64,000 nt of DNA. Source: JBBATK01 sp044228685 (GTDB taxonomy: Bacteria; Bacteroidota; Ignavibacteria; Kapaibacteriales; NICIL-2). The stretch's first letter is position 1; each line of letters begins with the position of its first letter. Shown here piece by piece: positions 17,223-26,361 of the stretch. Under the pieces are notes generated by a model. It was not told the origin of the DNA. It worked only from the letters and a program-made list of their open reading frames with translations, and made no database searches. The DNA is taken from NCBI GenBank assembly GCA_044228685.1, contig JBGAUL010000005.1, positions 1 to 64,000 on the forward strand, in the 5' to 3' direction. The translations under genes and the position numbers were made by a program.

Positions 17223-18629
17223 TTATGCTCCAGCCTTCTTAGCAGCATCAACAACTTCGTCGAGCGTGCCTTTGTAGGAGAAGAAGTTTTCCGGGATTTC
17301 GTCAACTTCACCATCCAGAATCGAACGGAAGCCGGCGATGGTGTCTTCGATCTTCACATAGCGACCAGGGAAACCTGTGAACTGCTCAGCAACGTGGAAT
17401 GGTTGTGAGAAGAACTTCTGGATCTTACGAGCGCGATATACTGTCTGCTTGTCATCTTCACTCAATTCATCCATACCAAGGATGTTGATGATGTCTTGCA
17501 AATCCTTGTAGCTCTGCAGTGTGCGCTTAACACGCATTGCAACGTTGTAGTGATCTTGACCAACGATCAGCGGATCAAGAATACGTGATGTTGAATCCAG
17601 AGGATCCACAGCAGGATAGAGACCAAGCTCAGCGATTTGACGTGACAACACGGTTGTCGCATCAAGGTGAGTAAAGGTATTCGCCGGCGCCGGGTCAGTC
17701 AAGTCATCCGCCGGTACGTACACCGCTTGTACCGATGTGATTGAACCACGATCGGTTGAAGCGATACGCTCCTGCAACACACCCATCTCGGTTGCCAGTG
17801 TCGGCTGATAACCTACAGCCGAAGGCATACGACCAAGAAGAGCTGATACTTCAGAACCTGCTTGTGTGAAACGGAAGATGTTGTCAACGAAGAGCAACAC
17901 GTCGCGACCTTCTTCATCACGGAAATACTCAGCAATAGCAAGAGCGGTCAAAGCCACACGTGCGCGAGCACCCGGGGGTTCGTTCATCTGACCAAACACC
18001 ATGGAGGTCTTTGCGATAACGCCCGACTCCGTCATTTCCAAGAACAAGTCATTACCTTCACGTGTACGCTCACCTACACCTGCAAACACCGAATAACCAC
18101 CGTGCTGCTTAGCGATGTTGTTGATGAGCTCCTGAATGATAACCGTCTTACCAACACCGGCACCACCAAACAAACCTGTCTTACCACCCTTGGTGTAGGG
18201 CTCCACAAGGTCAATAACCTTGATACCGGATTCGAACATTTCTGTTCGTGTTGACAGCGAAGAAAACTTCGGTGGGTTGCGGTGGATAGGATAACGCTTT
18301 TCTGTTTTCAATTCACCGGCGTCATCGATGGTGTCACCGATAACGTTCAGAATGCGACCCAATACCTGAGGTCCAACCGGCACTGTGATAGGTTCACCGG
18401 TATCGATAGCCTTCATTCCACGAACCAAACCGTCGGTAGAGTCCATGGCGATTGTGCGAACGCGATCTTCGCCCAAGTGCTGCTGAACTTCGCAAATCAG
18501 AACTTCTTCTCTGCCTTCAGCAGATGTGCGGGGAATGCGCAATGCGTTGAGCACCGGCGGAATGTGTCCATCGGAAAATTCAACGTCGACAACCGGACCA
18601 ATTACCTGTACGATAGAACCTTGATTCAT
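17223..18629 (-). CDS. atpD: F1Fo ATP synthase beta subunit
   Basis: Catalytic subunit of F1 that makes ATP at the inner membrane. 468 residues, standard length. Walker A GGAGVGKT at 155-162, Walker B region DVLLFVDNIFRF, catalytic-loop sequence ARVALTALAIAEYFRDEEGRD, and the C-terminal DELSEDDK motif are all present. The ATG at 18629 is preceded by a ggagtgacctctt leader consistent with a ribosome binding site. First gene of the two-gene atpDC unit; its promoter should lie in 18630-18957, shared with the divergent hydrolase gene. Confidence 0.97.
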   Translation of the reverse strand: MNQGSIVQVIGPVVDVEFSDGHIPPVLNALRIPRTSAEGREEVLICEVQQHLGEDRVRTIAMDSTDGLVRGMKAIDTGEPITVPVGPQVLGRILNVIGDTIDDAGELKTEKRYPIHRNPPKFSSLSTRTEMFESGIKVIDLVEPYTKGGKTGLFGGAGVGKTVIIQELINNIAKQHGGYSVFAGVGERTREGNDLFLEMTESGVIAKTSMVFGQMNEPPGARARVALTALAIAEYFRDEEGRDVLLFVDNIFRFTQAGSEVSALLGRMPSAVGYQPTLATEMGVLQERIASTDRGSITSVQAVYVPADDLTDPAPANTFTHLDATTVLSRQIAELGLYPAVDPLDSTSRILDPLIVGQDHYNVAMRVKRTLQSYKDLQDIINILGMDELSEDDKQTVYRARKIQKFFSQPFHVAEQFTGFPGRYVKIEDTIAGFRSILDGEVDEIPENFFSYKGTLDEVVDAAKKAGA

Positions 18630-18957
18630 TGGAGTGACCTCTTCTGGGTGTATTTGATGTCTGAGATTTGGAATTGAACCACAAAATTAGGCAAAAAAGA
18701 GAGAATGAGCAGGAGGGGAATTTTTGGAGTTATCCCCAGAAAATCAACAGGCTTAGGAGCACAAATCAACGTTTTTGATAAAATATCGGGCTTTTCCTCT
18801 CGTCAATGCCTCCCGACAATCGCTTTATTCCCCCACATTCATTGGGCCGATACTGCTGCTTGTGAATGACTATTTTTGGGGAATTCTGATTGGTGCTGTG
18901 CATCAGTACCATATCAGCTCTACGAATCGGTGCTATTCACTAATCGTCTTGTTCACA

Positions 18958-19752
18958 ATGCTCTCTTTTGTACGCCTGTCTGTCGTTACTCTGTGGCTAG
19001 GACTTTTTGTGCTGATGCCTCTTCTGAAACCAATTGAACTCGTCGCTGCCAAAAACAAGGAGCGCATCGATAGCGTTCTCACACAAAGTCTTGCTTTGTA
19101 CGATAGTACTCGTCAACGTCGTATCCCCGTCGAACTCTACGCACCCGCTCACCCGCCGAAAAACGGTCGTCTGCAACTGGTCATCTTCAACCATGGCTAC
19201 GGAAATCGCGATGGCATGAGTTACAAGAAATCAACCTTTATCACATCATTCCTCGCAGCTCGCGGCTATATCGTTGCTAGTATTCAACACGAGCTTCCGG
19301 GTGATGCTGAGATTGCCAACTCCGGCGTGCTTCGTGAAACGCGTCTACCGAATTGGGAACAAGGTGTGGCTAGTATCAAGTTCGTTATTCAAGAGTTGCA
19401 GCGCGTGCAACCGTCGTTGGACTATCAGCATATCACGATCATTGGCACTTCCAACGGGGGCGACATGACGATGCTCTTCGCCGAGAAATATCCTCAACAA
19501 CTTGCCCGCGTCATTAGTCTTGATAATCGTCGCATGCCAATTCCTCGCGTGAAGTCTCCACGCATCTATACACTGCGCTCAGCAGATCAACCCGCGGACG
19601 AAGGTGTGTTACCAACCGAAGCAGAGGCGAAGAAATTTGGAATTACAATCGTTAAGCTTGCAGCAACAAAGCATAACGACATGACAGATGGCGGTCCGGC
19701 TGAACAACTCGCCGAAATTCAACGCTGGATTCTGAAGTTTATGAAGAAGTAG
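18958..19752 (+). CDS. Exported alpha/beta hydrolase
   Basis: About 264 residues from the ATG at 18958, which starts a clear N-terminal hydrophobic export segment; a longer frame from a TTG at 18775 is unsupported. The hydrolase fold is visible in VIFNHGYGNRDG (oxyanion region), the nucleophile elbow GTSNGGDM, and a late His in ATKHNDMTDGG. The fold and oxyanion sequence suggest a platelet-activating-factor acetylhydrolase/dienelactone-hydrolase type esterase acting in the periplasm, but the substrate is unknown. It is divergent from atpD and convergent with the four-gene operon at 19.8-24.0 kb. Confidence 0.8.
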   Translation: MLSFVRLSVVTLWLGLFVLMPLLKPIELVAAKNKERIDSVLTQSLALYDSTRQRRIPVELYAPAHPPKNGRLQLVIFNHGYGNRDGMSYKKSTFITSFLAARGYIVASIQHELPGDAEIANSGVLRETRLPNWEQGVASIKFVIQELQRVQPSLDYQHITIIGTSNGGDMTMLFAEKYPQQLARVISLDNRRMPIPRVKSPRIYTLRSADQPADEGVLPTEAEAKKFGITIVKLAATKHNDMTDGGPAEQLAEIQRWILKFMKK

Positions 19753-19821
19753 TGTGGCTGCGGGTTTGCGAGACAATTGACACTGACCAGGTCAGGTCTT
19801 GACTATTAGCATCGCGATCTT

Positions 19822-20475
19822 CTAATACACCGGACGCAGATAAGCCCAATCCGGATCAGTTCTCAGATTGGATTCTGAGTACACACGGTCAATGGGTCTT
19901 GGCATCAGACCAAAGATGGCATTGTCGCAGTTAGGTAGAATTTTCGAATCACTCGTGCACAACCGATTGAGAATCGTCGTGATCGTCTTGCGTTCGAAAT
20001 ACGCCGCCGTATCCAAATGCTCAGGATAAAAGAGCAACCAGTTGCGTAGCGAAGTGTGCGATGAGATAATGCCAACCGTCAGTGTAAAAAACGCATTGCC
20101 TTCCGTCGGAGTCTCTACTTCATACTCCTCGCGCTGATCATCATTGTACGCATCTCGTATACCGTCGTTCCAGCTTTGGAACTCGCGCAAGGCTATGGCT
20201 GCAACAAGACTGTAATCCCACACAGCATATTGAATGAAGGCACTGTTGGTATTGACGATTGCAAGGGCACGCTCTAAACACTCGCGTTTGAACTTCTGAT
20301 CGTCGCTGTCTTTGTAGCGCGTATAGATTTGCTCCAGCGCGGTGCGATTTGGATCGCCTTCGTAGGATGAAATCGCGAACTGTGTGACGAGAAAACAACT
20401 TTCGTCGTTTCGACTCATGTTGTCATTCAATAACCAATGTGCTCGCTCTTGATTCAGTTCTGAATTCTCAGCCAT
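19822..20475 (-). CDS. Unknown protein, last gene of the ATP-grasp/DUF350 operon
   Basis: 217 residues from the ATG at 20475, which overlaps the upstream stop in the sequence ATGGCTGA, so translation is coupled. No signal peptide or membrane segment. The composition is acidic and aromatic with conserved-looking segments (QYAVWDYSLVAAIALREFQSWN, LRNWLLFYPEHLD). The helical central part and the absence of recognisable motifs leave the function open. In related loci the ATP-grasp and DUF350 genes travel with several short unknown proteins, and this may be one of them. Confidence 0.75.
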   Translation of the reverse strand: MAENSELNQERAHWLLNDNMSRNDESCFLVTQFAISSYEGDPNRTALEQIYTRYKDSDDQKFKRECLERALAIVNTNSAFIQYAVWDYSLVAAIALREFQSWNDGIRDAYNDDQREEYEVETPTEGNAFFTLTVGIISSHTSLRNWLLFYPEHLDTAAYFERKTITTILNRLCTSDSKILPNCDNAIFGLMPRPIDRVYSESNLRTDPDWAYLRPVY

Positions 20476-20986
20476 ATCCACCTCCACCGCCTCTGTACCA
20501 CGTATTACCAATGTAGTATCCTCCTCCACCCGATCCACATTCATCCAACGCGGCTATCAAAACCACAGAGGCAACTCCAAGACCGAGCATACCGAGTAGG
20601 AAATTGCGTCTTGCATCAACACTAAAAGTAGGCGCTGCTGCATCTGAATCTCGCTTTGTTGGATCGTCTTCATCACTGCCGGCAAGCTCGTACCACTTCT
20701 TTTGCAGCGAGTACACATGTCGGTCAGAAAAGGAAGTTCGTAGTTCTCCAACCTCAATTGTTCGCGAAGTCGCAACACGAATGCGATTGAAAGCAATACC
20801 ACGCTTGAGTAAGTCTGCGCGACGATCTCGGTCGATTGCCGAAACGCTTTCAGGACTAAGTAGCAGATCTACAAAGCCTCGACCATTGATCTCGAAACTC
20901 CGTAGCTCCACACCCTTCCAACCACTGATGTCTCCAATCAGCGGATCTGAGGTTCCGGATACTATTTCTCTTATCAGAGTCGGCAT
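20468..20986 (-). CDS. Small membrane-anchored protein with Gly/Tyr-rich C-terminal tail
   Basis: 172 residues. The N-terminal part (about 1-105) is soluble and beta-rich (IREIVSGTSDPLIGDISGW, GRGFVDLLLSPESVS). A single membrane segment follows at about 130-148 (NFLLGMLGLGVASVVLIAAL), then a short tail ending GGGYYIGNTWYRGGGGGYG. The ATG follows the ligase stop codon without a gap. The layout (one membrane span and a glycine-rich terminus) is reminiscent of the small partner proteins of E. coli yjf-type loci. A role as the protein substrate of the neighbouring ATP-grasp ligase is inference. Confidence 0.78.
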   Translation of the reverse strand: MPTLIREIVSGTSDPLIGDISGWKGVELRSFEINGRGFVDLLLSPESVSAIDRDRRADLLKRGIAFNRIRVATSRTIEVGELRTSFSDRHVYSLQKKWYELAGSDEDDPTKRDSDAAAPTFSVDARRNFLLGMLGLGVASVVLIAALDECGSGGGGYYIGNTWYRGGGGGYG

Positions 20987-23122
20987 TTAGGTGGATGTCG
21001 GTTCGGACACTGTTTCCGTGATGTAAAGATATGACAGAGGCGTTGAACGTCGAGTAAGCTCGACCTTCGTTTGTGTCAAGAAATCTCTGAGGTCGATATC
21101 ATTGAGTGCAATCTCCTCTTGCCCCAAAGCCGCACGATGAATCTCAATCCCCGCAGCTTGATATGCCAAGAAATCTTCGTGCAGATCATCCAACTCAGCC
21201 TCACGCTTGGATTCGTGGATATAGAGGATGTGTCGCACTCCACGCTGCTGCAAGGCAACAATACTCGGACCATTCACCAGATAACGATTGTTGAATCGCT
21301 GCTCTTCGTCTTCAACAATTGCACACATTCTCCGCGCATCAAGAACAAGACAGCCCGGCAGCGCGTCGTAGTGCGTATCATCAAACTGCACATTGAAGAA
21401 TGATTCATGTTCGCGTATGTAAGTCAAGCTCGGAGCATAGTCAATCACCCCGGCGTGATGGGCAATGTTGTTAATGTGCAGCAACAAGGCGAAGTCGTCT
21501 CGCAGGGCCGATGCAAAAGCCAGGGAATCAACGCCATCAAGATCACACATGATAAATACGCTGCGTCGCAATTCTGCATCTGCAAGCATCATCATTGCTC
21601 GGTAAGCACTTCCCTGCTGCTCAGCATTGTGAGTGTTGAATTGATTGTGCAATGACGACTGGCTATCACTCAGGTCGATCTCTAAACAGCTACAACTCAG
21701 TTCGCTGAGAAGCAAGGCTTGAACACACGAGGACCACGCGCCGCGTCGCTGCAATGTTCGACGAGTCGACTCTGCCCAGTGAAGTGAGAGATGCTCATTG
21801 CTCGGTTCCGGACGTTCACGTAATCGACCAAGGGTTGGTCGCATGCAATGCGGGACGACTTCTGCACGAAGATCTGTGCTCTGTGTAGAGCGACGCAGAT
21901 AGAGTCCACAGGCTTTCGATCCCACCGAGTACACTCCATAATTCGTCTGTGCTGCATGCTCATCTCGCTTAATGTCGATATAGCGTTGAGCGATCCAGTG
22001 TTGAGGAAGGAGTAGATCAAGACTGCGTTGCCAGATCTCGGGTGTGACGTTTGGGCCAACCACGACTTCAGCTCCCTCGCATCCATAATTGCTCTTCAGC
22101 ACCCACTGCTCTTGTTCAGTCCGTAGTTGCTGAATGCGCGAGTCGTTGAGACGAAGCGTCAGTGGTATACATCGACGAATAGCTCGCTGCAACTCATCAG
22201 AGAATTCATCAATGAGTTCGTGCATCAGAGCCATGCAGCTTTTGTTTTGCGTCAGCAGTGTGCCAAAGGGATTGATGATTCTGACTGTCTGTTGACCCAG
22301 CGCTTCGGCAATGATGCGCAGAGGTTTAAGCAGCGCGGTGGCATCGGGAAAGGGCATGGCGTCACGCCAGACTACGCGACGTTGCAACCACCAGTCGCTT
22401 TTGTAATGACGATGGATAATGTCCACTTTTCGACCAAACACACGAATGCACTTGTTCTCGTCCAAGTGCAAATTGTGCGGAGAGCACAACAGAACTTCGC
22501 AGCCACGATTGCGCAACCACTTCCACAGCAGACTAATCATTCCCATGTCTTCGGGAATGTCGCTTGGATAAAGCAGCGCAACAACAGGCGCTTGATTACT
22601 CGACTGATCCACAAACTGCGAACAGATTGCTTCCTCGAGTCGTTTGTTGAGCAACAGTGGGCCGTCCAAACTCTGCTCAACCCATGCATCCATCACCACT
22701 GCATCATCGATACCGCTGGGTGTGTCGGAATTGAGTTCGACACAGTGCAGCTCGCCGTTCGTTGATTCAAAAAAATCGGAGCGAGTAAAGCCTTTCCATT
22801 GCAATGCGGAGAGTTGCCAGACGGCTTGTTCGAGCTCGTCAAAACAGAAGACAGATCTGAGCAGTTCTTGTTTGCGCGCGACGAGCTCAACCAGCTCGTC
22901 CATGATTGTAAGCAGCGCTTCATGTGCATCAAACAACTGCTGCACTACACGCTTGGGAAGAACTTCGATCTCGGAGCTGAAGCGAAAATTGTCTTCGGCA
23001 TAGAAACTCAGCGGCAAACTCTGCTCACGCAAGAATCGCAGAAGGCGCGGATCAGGTGCAGACTGTGGAGATGCTGGTTGTGCATCGGCTGAAGACTCAG
23101 GAATAGAATCAGCGGCTGACAT
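20987..23122 (-). CDS. Glutathionylspermidine synthase-like ATP-grasp amidoligase with extra C-terminal domain
   Basis: 711 residues. Residues about 25-430 match the GSP_synth preATP-grasp/ATP-grasp family: VELNSDTPSGIDDA (substrate region), INPFGTLLTQNKSCM, and WVLKSNYGCEGAEVVVGP followed by WIAQRYID (ATP-grasp lysine and loop). In this family the ligase joins an amine to a peptide carboxylate using ATP. No cysteine amidase (CHAP) domain is seen. Instead, the C-terminal 220 residues form an unrecognised alpha/beta domain (IMCDLDGVDSLAFASAL near its start). The start codon overlaps the DUF350 stop by one base (TAATG). Its target is not known. Confidence 0.87.
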   Translation of the reverse strand: MSAADSIPESSADAQPASPQSAPDPRLLRFLREQSLPLSFYAEDNFRFSSEIEVLPKRVVQQLFDAHEALLTIMDELVELVARKQELLRSVFCFDELEQAVWQLSALQWKGFTRSDFFESTNGELHCVELNSDTPSGIDDAVVMDAWVEQSLDGPLLLNKRLEEAICSQFVDQSSNQAPVVALLYPSDIPEDMGMISLLWKWLRNRGCEVLLCSPHNLHLDENKCIRVFGRKVDIIHRHYKSDWWLQRRVVWRDAMPFPDATALLKPLRIIAEALGQQTVRIINPFGTLLTQNKSCMALMHELIDEFSDELQRAIRRCIPLTLRLNDSRIQQLRTEQEQWVLKSNYGCEGAEVVVGPNVTPEIWQRSLDLLLPQHWIAQRYIDIKRDEHAAQTNYGVYSVGSKACGLYLRRSTQSTDLRAEVVPHCMRPTLGRLRERPEPSNEHLSLHWAESTRRTLQRRGAWSSCVQALLLSELSCSCLEIDLSDSQSSLHNQFNTHNAEQQGSAYRAMMMLADAELRRSVFIMCDLDGVDSLAFASALRDDFALLLHINNIAHHAGVIDYAPSLTYIREHESFFNVQFDDTHYDALPGCLVLDARRMCAIVEDEEQRFNNRYLVNGPSIVALQQRGVRHILYIHESKREAELDDLHEDFLAYQAAGIEIHRAALGQEEIALNDIDLRDFLTQTKVELTRRSTPLSYLYITETVSEPTST

Positions 23123-24018
23123 TAGAATCCTACTGCAAGAGCAATAACTGCCGAAGCGATATAGGCGGCAGCTTCGATTGCACCGGCGCCGATGTTGTGG
23201 TGGTGTTCGATTTCGTCATCGAGTTGACCTCCACGCCAGCGGAAGCGATAACCGAGGAGAATCGTCTGGACGATTAATTGTCGAACCGGATAGAGCAACA
23301 CGATGACGAGCAAGGCGTGAGCATAGAGTTGCAGCGAGGTCCACCAATCAACGAAATCACCTTCTACGGCATGAGCAATCAACATTCCAAGGGCGATGAG
23401 CAATCCGCCGTAGCTCAGTGCTGCTGCCAAATTATCTGCGCTGAGTTCCCGTCGGTCGTCATAGCAGGTCAATCCCCGAAACAGCATACTGAAAACCCAA
23501 AGGGTCACTAAACCAAGGGCAATGAAAATCGGAAGGGCCAGCAGCGTGCTACTTTCAGTGTCACCGGCTATTGAAGCGGCGATGATCATGGCAGATGAGA
23601 TATACACACAAGCGGCGCTTAAAGCAACGGCGATGTTATTGGCAACGAGTGCGGTGCTGACTTGGATTTTGAGGAAATTGTTCAGAAAAAGACGATTGAT
23701 AAAACCGAAGAGTGAGATTCCGATAAAGCCAAAAACCAGCATGTTTAGAATGAAATCCGTGTAGCTCAATTCACCACGGTCAATCATACTGGAAATGCGA
23801 GCGTCGCGTACTGACACGCCTTCAATCACAGAGGCAATAATGAGTAGCGCTCCAAAGAAGTAGCCGCCGAGTTCGATGCCATGACTATGTCGTGGCGTAT
23901 CTGCTGAAATAATCTGCACTGTTTCTTTCCAAAGGAAGGAACGAAGCAGGCGAGCATAGACAGCCAGCACGATAACGGTTGAGATGACGATGAGGGCAAC
24001 ACTTGTCTCGGTAAACAC
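23122..24018 (-). CDS. DUF350 family membrane protein (duplicated)
   Basis: 298 residues with about eight membrane segments arranged as two repeats of a four-helix DUF350 (UPF0719) unit; each repeat has the small-residue helix pair seen in the family (GGYFFGALLIIASVIEG in the first, SYGGLLIALGMLIAHAVEG in the second). DUF350 proteins are repeatedly linked with ATP-grasp amidoligases, as in E. coli yjfL/yjfC. First gene of the four-gene operon, so it may form the membrane platform for the ligase; this is inference from context. An ATG at 24018 is used. The promoter should lie in the 170 bases shared with the divergent cyclophilin gene. Confidence 0.88.
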   Translation of the reverse strand: MFTETSVALIVISTVIVLAVYARLLRSFLWKETVQIISADTPRHSHGIELGGYFFGALLIIASVIEGVSVRDARISSMIDRGELSYTDFILNMLVFGFIGISLFGFINRLFLNNFLKIQVSTALVANNIAVALSAACVYISSAMIIAASIAGDTESSTLLALPIFIALGLVTLWVFSMLFRGLTCYDDRRELSADNLAAALSYGGLLIALGMLIAHAVEGDFVDWWTSLQLYAHALLVIVLLYPVRQLIVQTILLGYRFRWRGGQLDDEIEHHHNIGAGAIEAAAYIASAVIALAVGF

Positions 24019-24187
24019 AGGTCTTCTTCCTCGAAGTAGTGATGCTGCAAAATAGTGCCGATCAATGCCTCACGATTCTTCTAATCAACGGTGCCGGCGT
24101 ATGCTATTCAAGTTTATTTTGCGACGCATAGTCTCAACGAGGTGCTGTTCCTCGCACTGACACATCAACATTAATGCTCTTAGCTCT

Positions 24188-25648
24188 ATGAAGAATCTTC
24201 TTTTGCCTTCGTTATGCCGCACCGGCTTAGTCTATGTAGTGTTTTTGTTGAATTGTCTGCCAAGCTGGAGTGCACTCGGACCGGAAGCCGACATGCCGCG
24301 CTACACCATCGACGCGAGGCGCAATGGGGTCAGTATTGGCACCATGACCATCGAGCTCTACCCTCTCGCAGCACCAAAAGCTGTTCGCTACTTTGATTCA
24401 TTGGTAAGCATACACTTTTACGACACAACCGCTTTCCATCGGGTGATACCGGGATTTGTTATTCAGGGCGGTGACCCCAATTCTCGTCATGGAGCAAAAA
24501 GCTCCTGGGGCATGGGCGATGCAGGTCAAGCAACAGTTGAAGCAGAATTCACACCCATTCCCTATCTCCGCAGCACGCTCGGTGCGGCTCGATCAACTGA
24601 CACGAACAGTGCAACATCTCAGTTTTTCATTAGTGTTGTTCCCACGCCGAACCTGAACGGAAAGTACACGGTGTATGGACATGTGGTATCTGGGATGAAC
24701 ATCGCCGATACAATCGTCAATGCTCCTCGAGATTTAAGTGATAATCCTTTGCAGAAGATTGAAATGTTCGTGACCAGAAGCGGACAGAATGCGGAAGTAC
24801 CTGAGGCACCGTTGGCGACGCTGCCGGGAATAGACTCAGTTAATATTGGTAGCGGACTCACCTTCGCATGCAGCACGGTTAACAATGCTGTGCTCTATCA
24901 ATTCGAAGTCGCACGTGATTCGCAATTCACGGAGTCAGTAACACGCGTATTAAGTGGAACGACTACAGCGCCTATCTCCGGTTTGGAGACAGGCTTGGTT
25001 GATTATTACTGGCACGTCCGTGCGGCCAATGGCGGACACTGGAGTGCATTCTCAGCAACTCGCAAGTTCACCACAGCTATATCCCAAGTGCAATTAATTA
25101 GTCCTGAAACCGGCAGTACAAATCAATCCATCGAACCGCAACTGCATTGGTCGCCTGTTAAAGGTGCTACCGCTTATCACCTCACGGTAGCCACCTCATC
25201 GCTCTTTATTCCCTCATCGATTATTCTCAATAAAAACGACATACACGATACCACCTATCGTCTCAGCTCACTACTCGAATCCAAGCGCTACATGTGGCGC
25301 GTGGCAGCGATAAGCGATAAGTACGAAGGACAATACTCACAGACATTCAATTTCACGACCGGTCAGAAGACCGAGGTGGAGGAGAAATTTGAGCCTTCAT
25401 CCTTCTCAATCTCACCTCAGCCTGTGTCATCTTTAATGCGCATACACGTCGGACCAAGCTCCACACCAATAAAGCTTAGCATCAGATCTTTGATTGGTAC
25501 CACGATTTGGCAACACGAGTTAGAAGCTGCCAATTGGGGTGGAACAATAGATATAGATGCCTCTTCCATGCCGAGCGGAATCGTCACCGTCGAATGCCAA
25601 TTCGAGGGTCGATTGCTCAGCAAAACATGCCTCATTAGCCATAACTGA
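24188..25648 (+). CDS. Secreted cyclophilin-type peptidyl-prolyl isomerase with FN3-like repeats and T9SS tail
   Basis: 486 residues. Signal peptide about 1-29. Cyclophilin domain about 38-200 with FHRVIPGFVIQGGDPN, SQFFISVVPTPNLNGKYTVYGHV and the GDP-loop region; the usual catalytic Arg is the one in FHRVIPGF. Two Ig/FN3-like modules follow (about 205-390), each with a YxWxVRA-type strand (YYWHVRAANGGHWS, YMWRVAAISDKYEG). The tail (ISPQPVSSLMRI to the end) is a T9SS sorting domain. It should catalyse prolyl isomerisation of extracellular or cell-surface proteins. A cyclophilin exported by T9SS is less usual than periplasmic forms. Confidence 0.88.
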   Translation: MKNLLLPSLCRTGLVYVVFLLNCLPSWSALGPEADMPRYTIDARRNGVSIGTMTIELYPLAAPKAVRYFDSLVSIHFYDTTAFHRVIPGFVIQGGDPNSRHGAKSSWGMGDAGQATVEAEFTPIPYLRSTLGAARSTDTNSATSQFFISVVPTPNLNGKYTVYGHVVSGMNIADTIVNAPRDLSDNPLQKIEMFVTRSGQNAEVPEAPLATLPGIDSVNIGSGLTFACSTVNNAVLYQFEVARDSQFTESVTRVLSGTTTAPISGLETGLVDYYWHVRAANGGHWSAFSATRKFTTAISQVQLISPETGSTNQSIEPQLHWSPVKGATAYHLTVATSSLFIPSSIILNKNDIHDTTYRLSSLLESKRYMWRVAAISDKYEGQYSQTFNFTTGQKTEVEEKFEPSSFSISPQPVSSLMRIHVGPSSTPIKLSIRSLIGTTIWQHELEAANWGGTIDIDASSMPSGIVTVECQFEGRLLSKTCLISHN

Positions 25649-25761
25649 GATAAATAGGCCAGGCTCAGAAATTTTTTCTTTTCCCTTGCGACTTTATCCG
25701 AGTTCGTGACTCTTCCCTTTGGTGACGATGCATGAGGCATCTGAAAAACGAGGATTGAGTT

Positions 25762-26361
25762 ATGATAACTGCCATTCCACTGGGCTTTGAAACGAAGCAT
25801 CAGAGCATGCAAACAGCAACACAGACGGATACGAGGGTGAGTGGACACGAGATAAGTGCCGAGCTCATTCGCGACTTGCTTCCTTCACTTGAGCGTTTTA
25901 CGCTCTCGATGGTGGCAAACCGTGCTGATGTCGAAGACATCGTTGCCGACGCTGTGCTCGTGGCTTTGGAACGTCAGCACAAACTCAACTCTCGTGAGGC
26001 TCTGCTCTCCTATCTCTTCACCACAGTTCGCAATAGTATACGCCGTCGACATCGAAGAGCTCGGTGGTTTGGTCAGAGCGATGAAGATCCAGCAGAGATC
26101 ATCCTCAGTCACGACCTCCCTGCCGATCAACAACTCGACATTGCGATTATCTATGAGTGTCTGGATCGACTGCCCTTCGCCATGCGCGAGACCTTCGTGA
26201 TGTTTGAAATCTCAGGTCTGTCTCTTAACGAGATTCATGCAATTCAAGGAGGCTCGCTTTCAGGAGTAAAAACACGACTTGTGCGGGCAAGGGAATCGAT
26301 TCGAAAGGCTCTGGCTGACAAACCACAGAATTCAGACGAAAACGAAAGGACACTATCATGA
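25762..26361 (+). CDS. ECF-like RNA polymerase sigma factor
   Basis: 199 residues. Region 2 (about 35-95) contains VEDIVADAVLVALERQ and a basic stretch NSIRRRHRRAR. Region 4 (about 130-185) contains LDRLPFAMRETFVMFEISGLSLNEIHAI followed by the HTH end VKTRLVRARESIRKAL. No other domain. The last four bases overlap the next gene's start (ATGA), so the two are translationally coupled, as expected for a sigma/anti-sigma pair. It probably directs transcription of a small envelope or stress regulon and autoregulates from the 25649-25761 gap. Confidence 0.9.
   Translation: MITAIPLGFETKHQSMQTATQTDTRVSGHEISAELIRDLLPSLERFTLSMVANRADVEDIVADAVLVALERQHKLNSREALLSYLFTTVRNSIRRRHRRARWFGQSDEDPAEIILSHDLPADQQLDIAIIYECLDRLPFAMRETFVMFEISGLSLNEIHAIQGGSLSGVKTRLVRARESIRKALADKPQNSDENERTLS

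Noticed and set aside
21071..23092. Several long plus-strand frames over the ATP-grasp gene
   Set aside because: Antisense shadows of a gene with clear family motifs and coupled neighbours.
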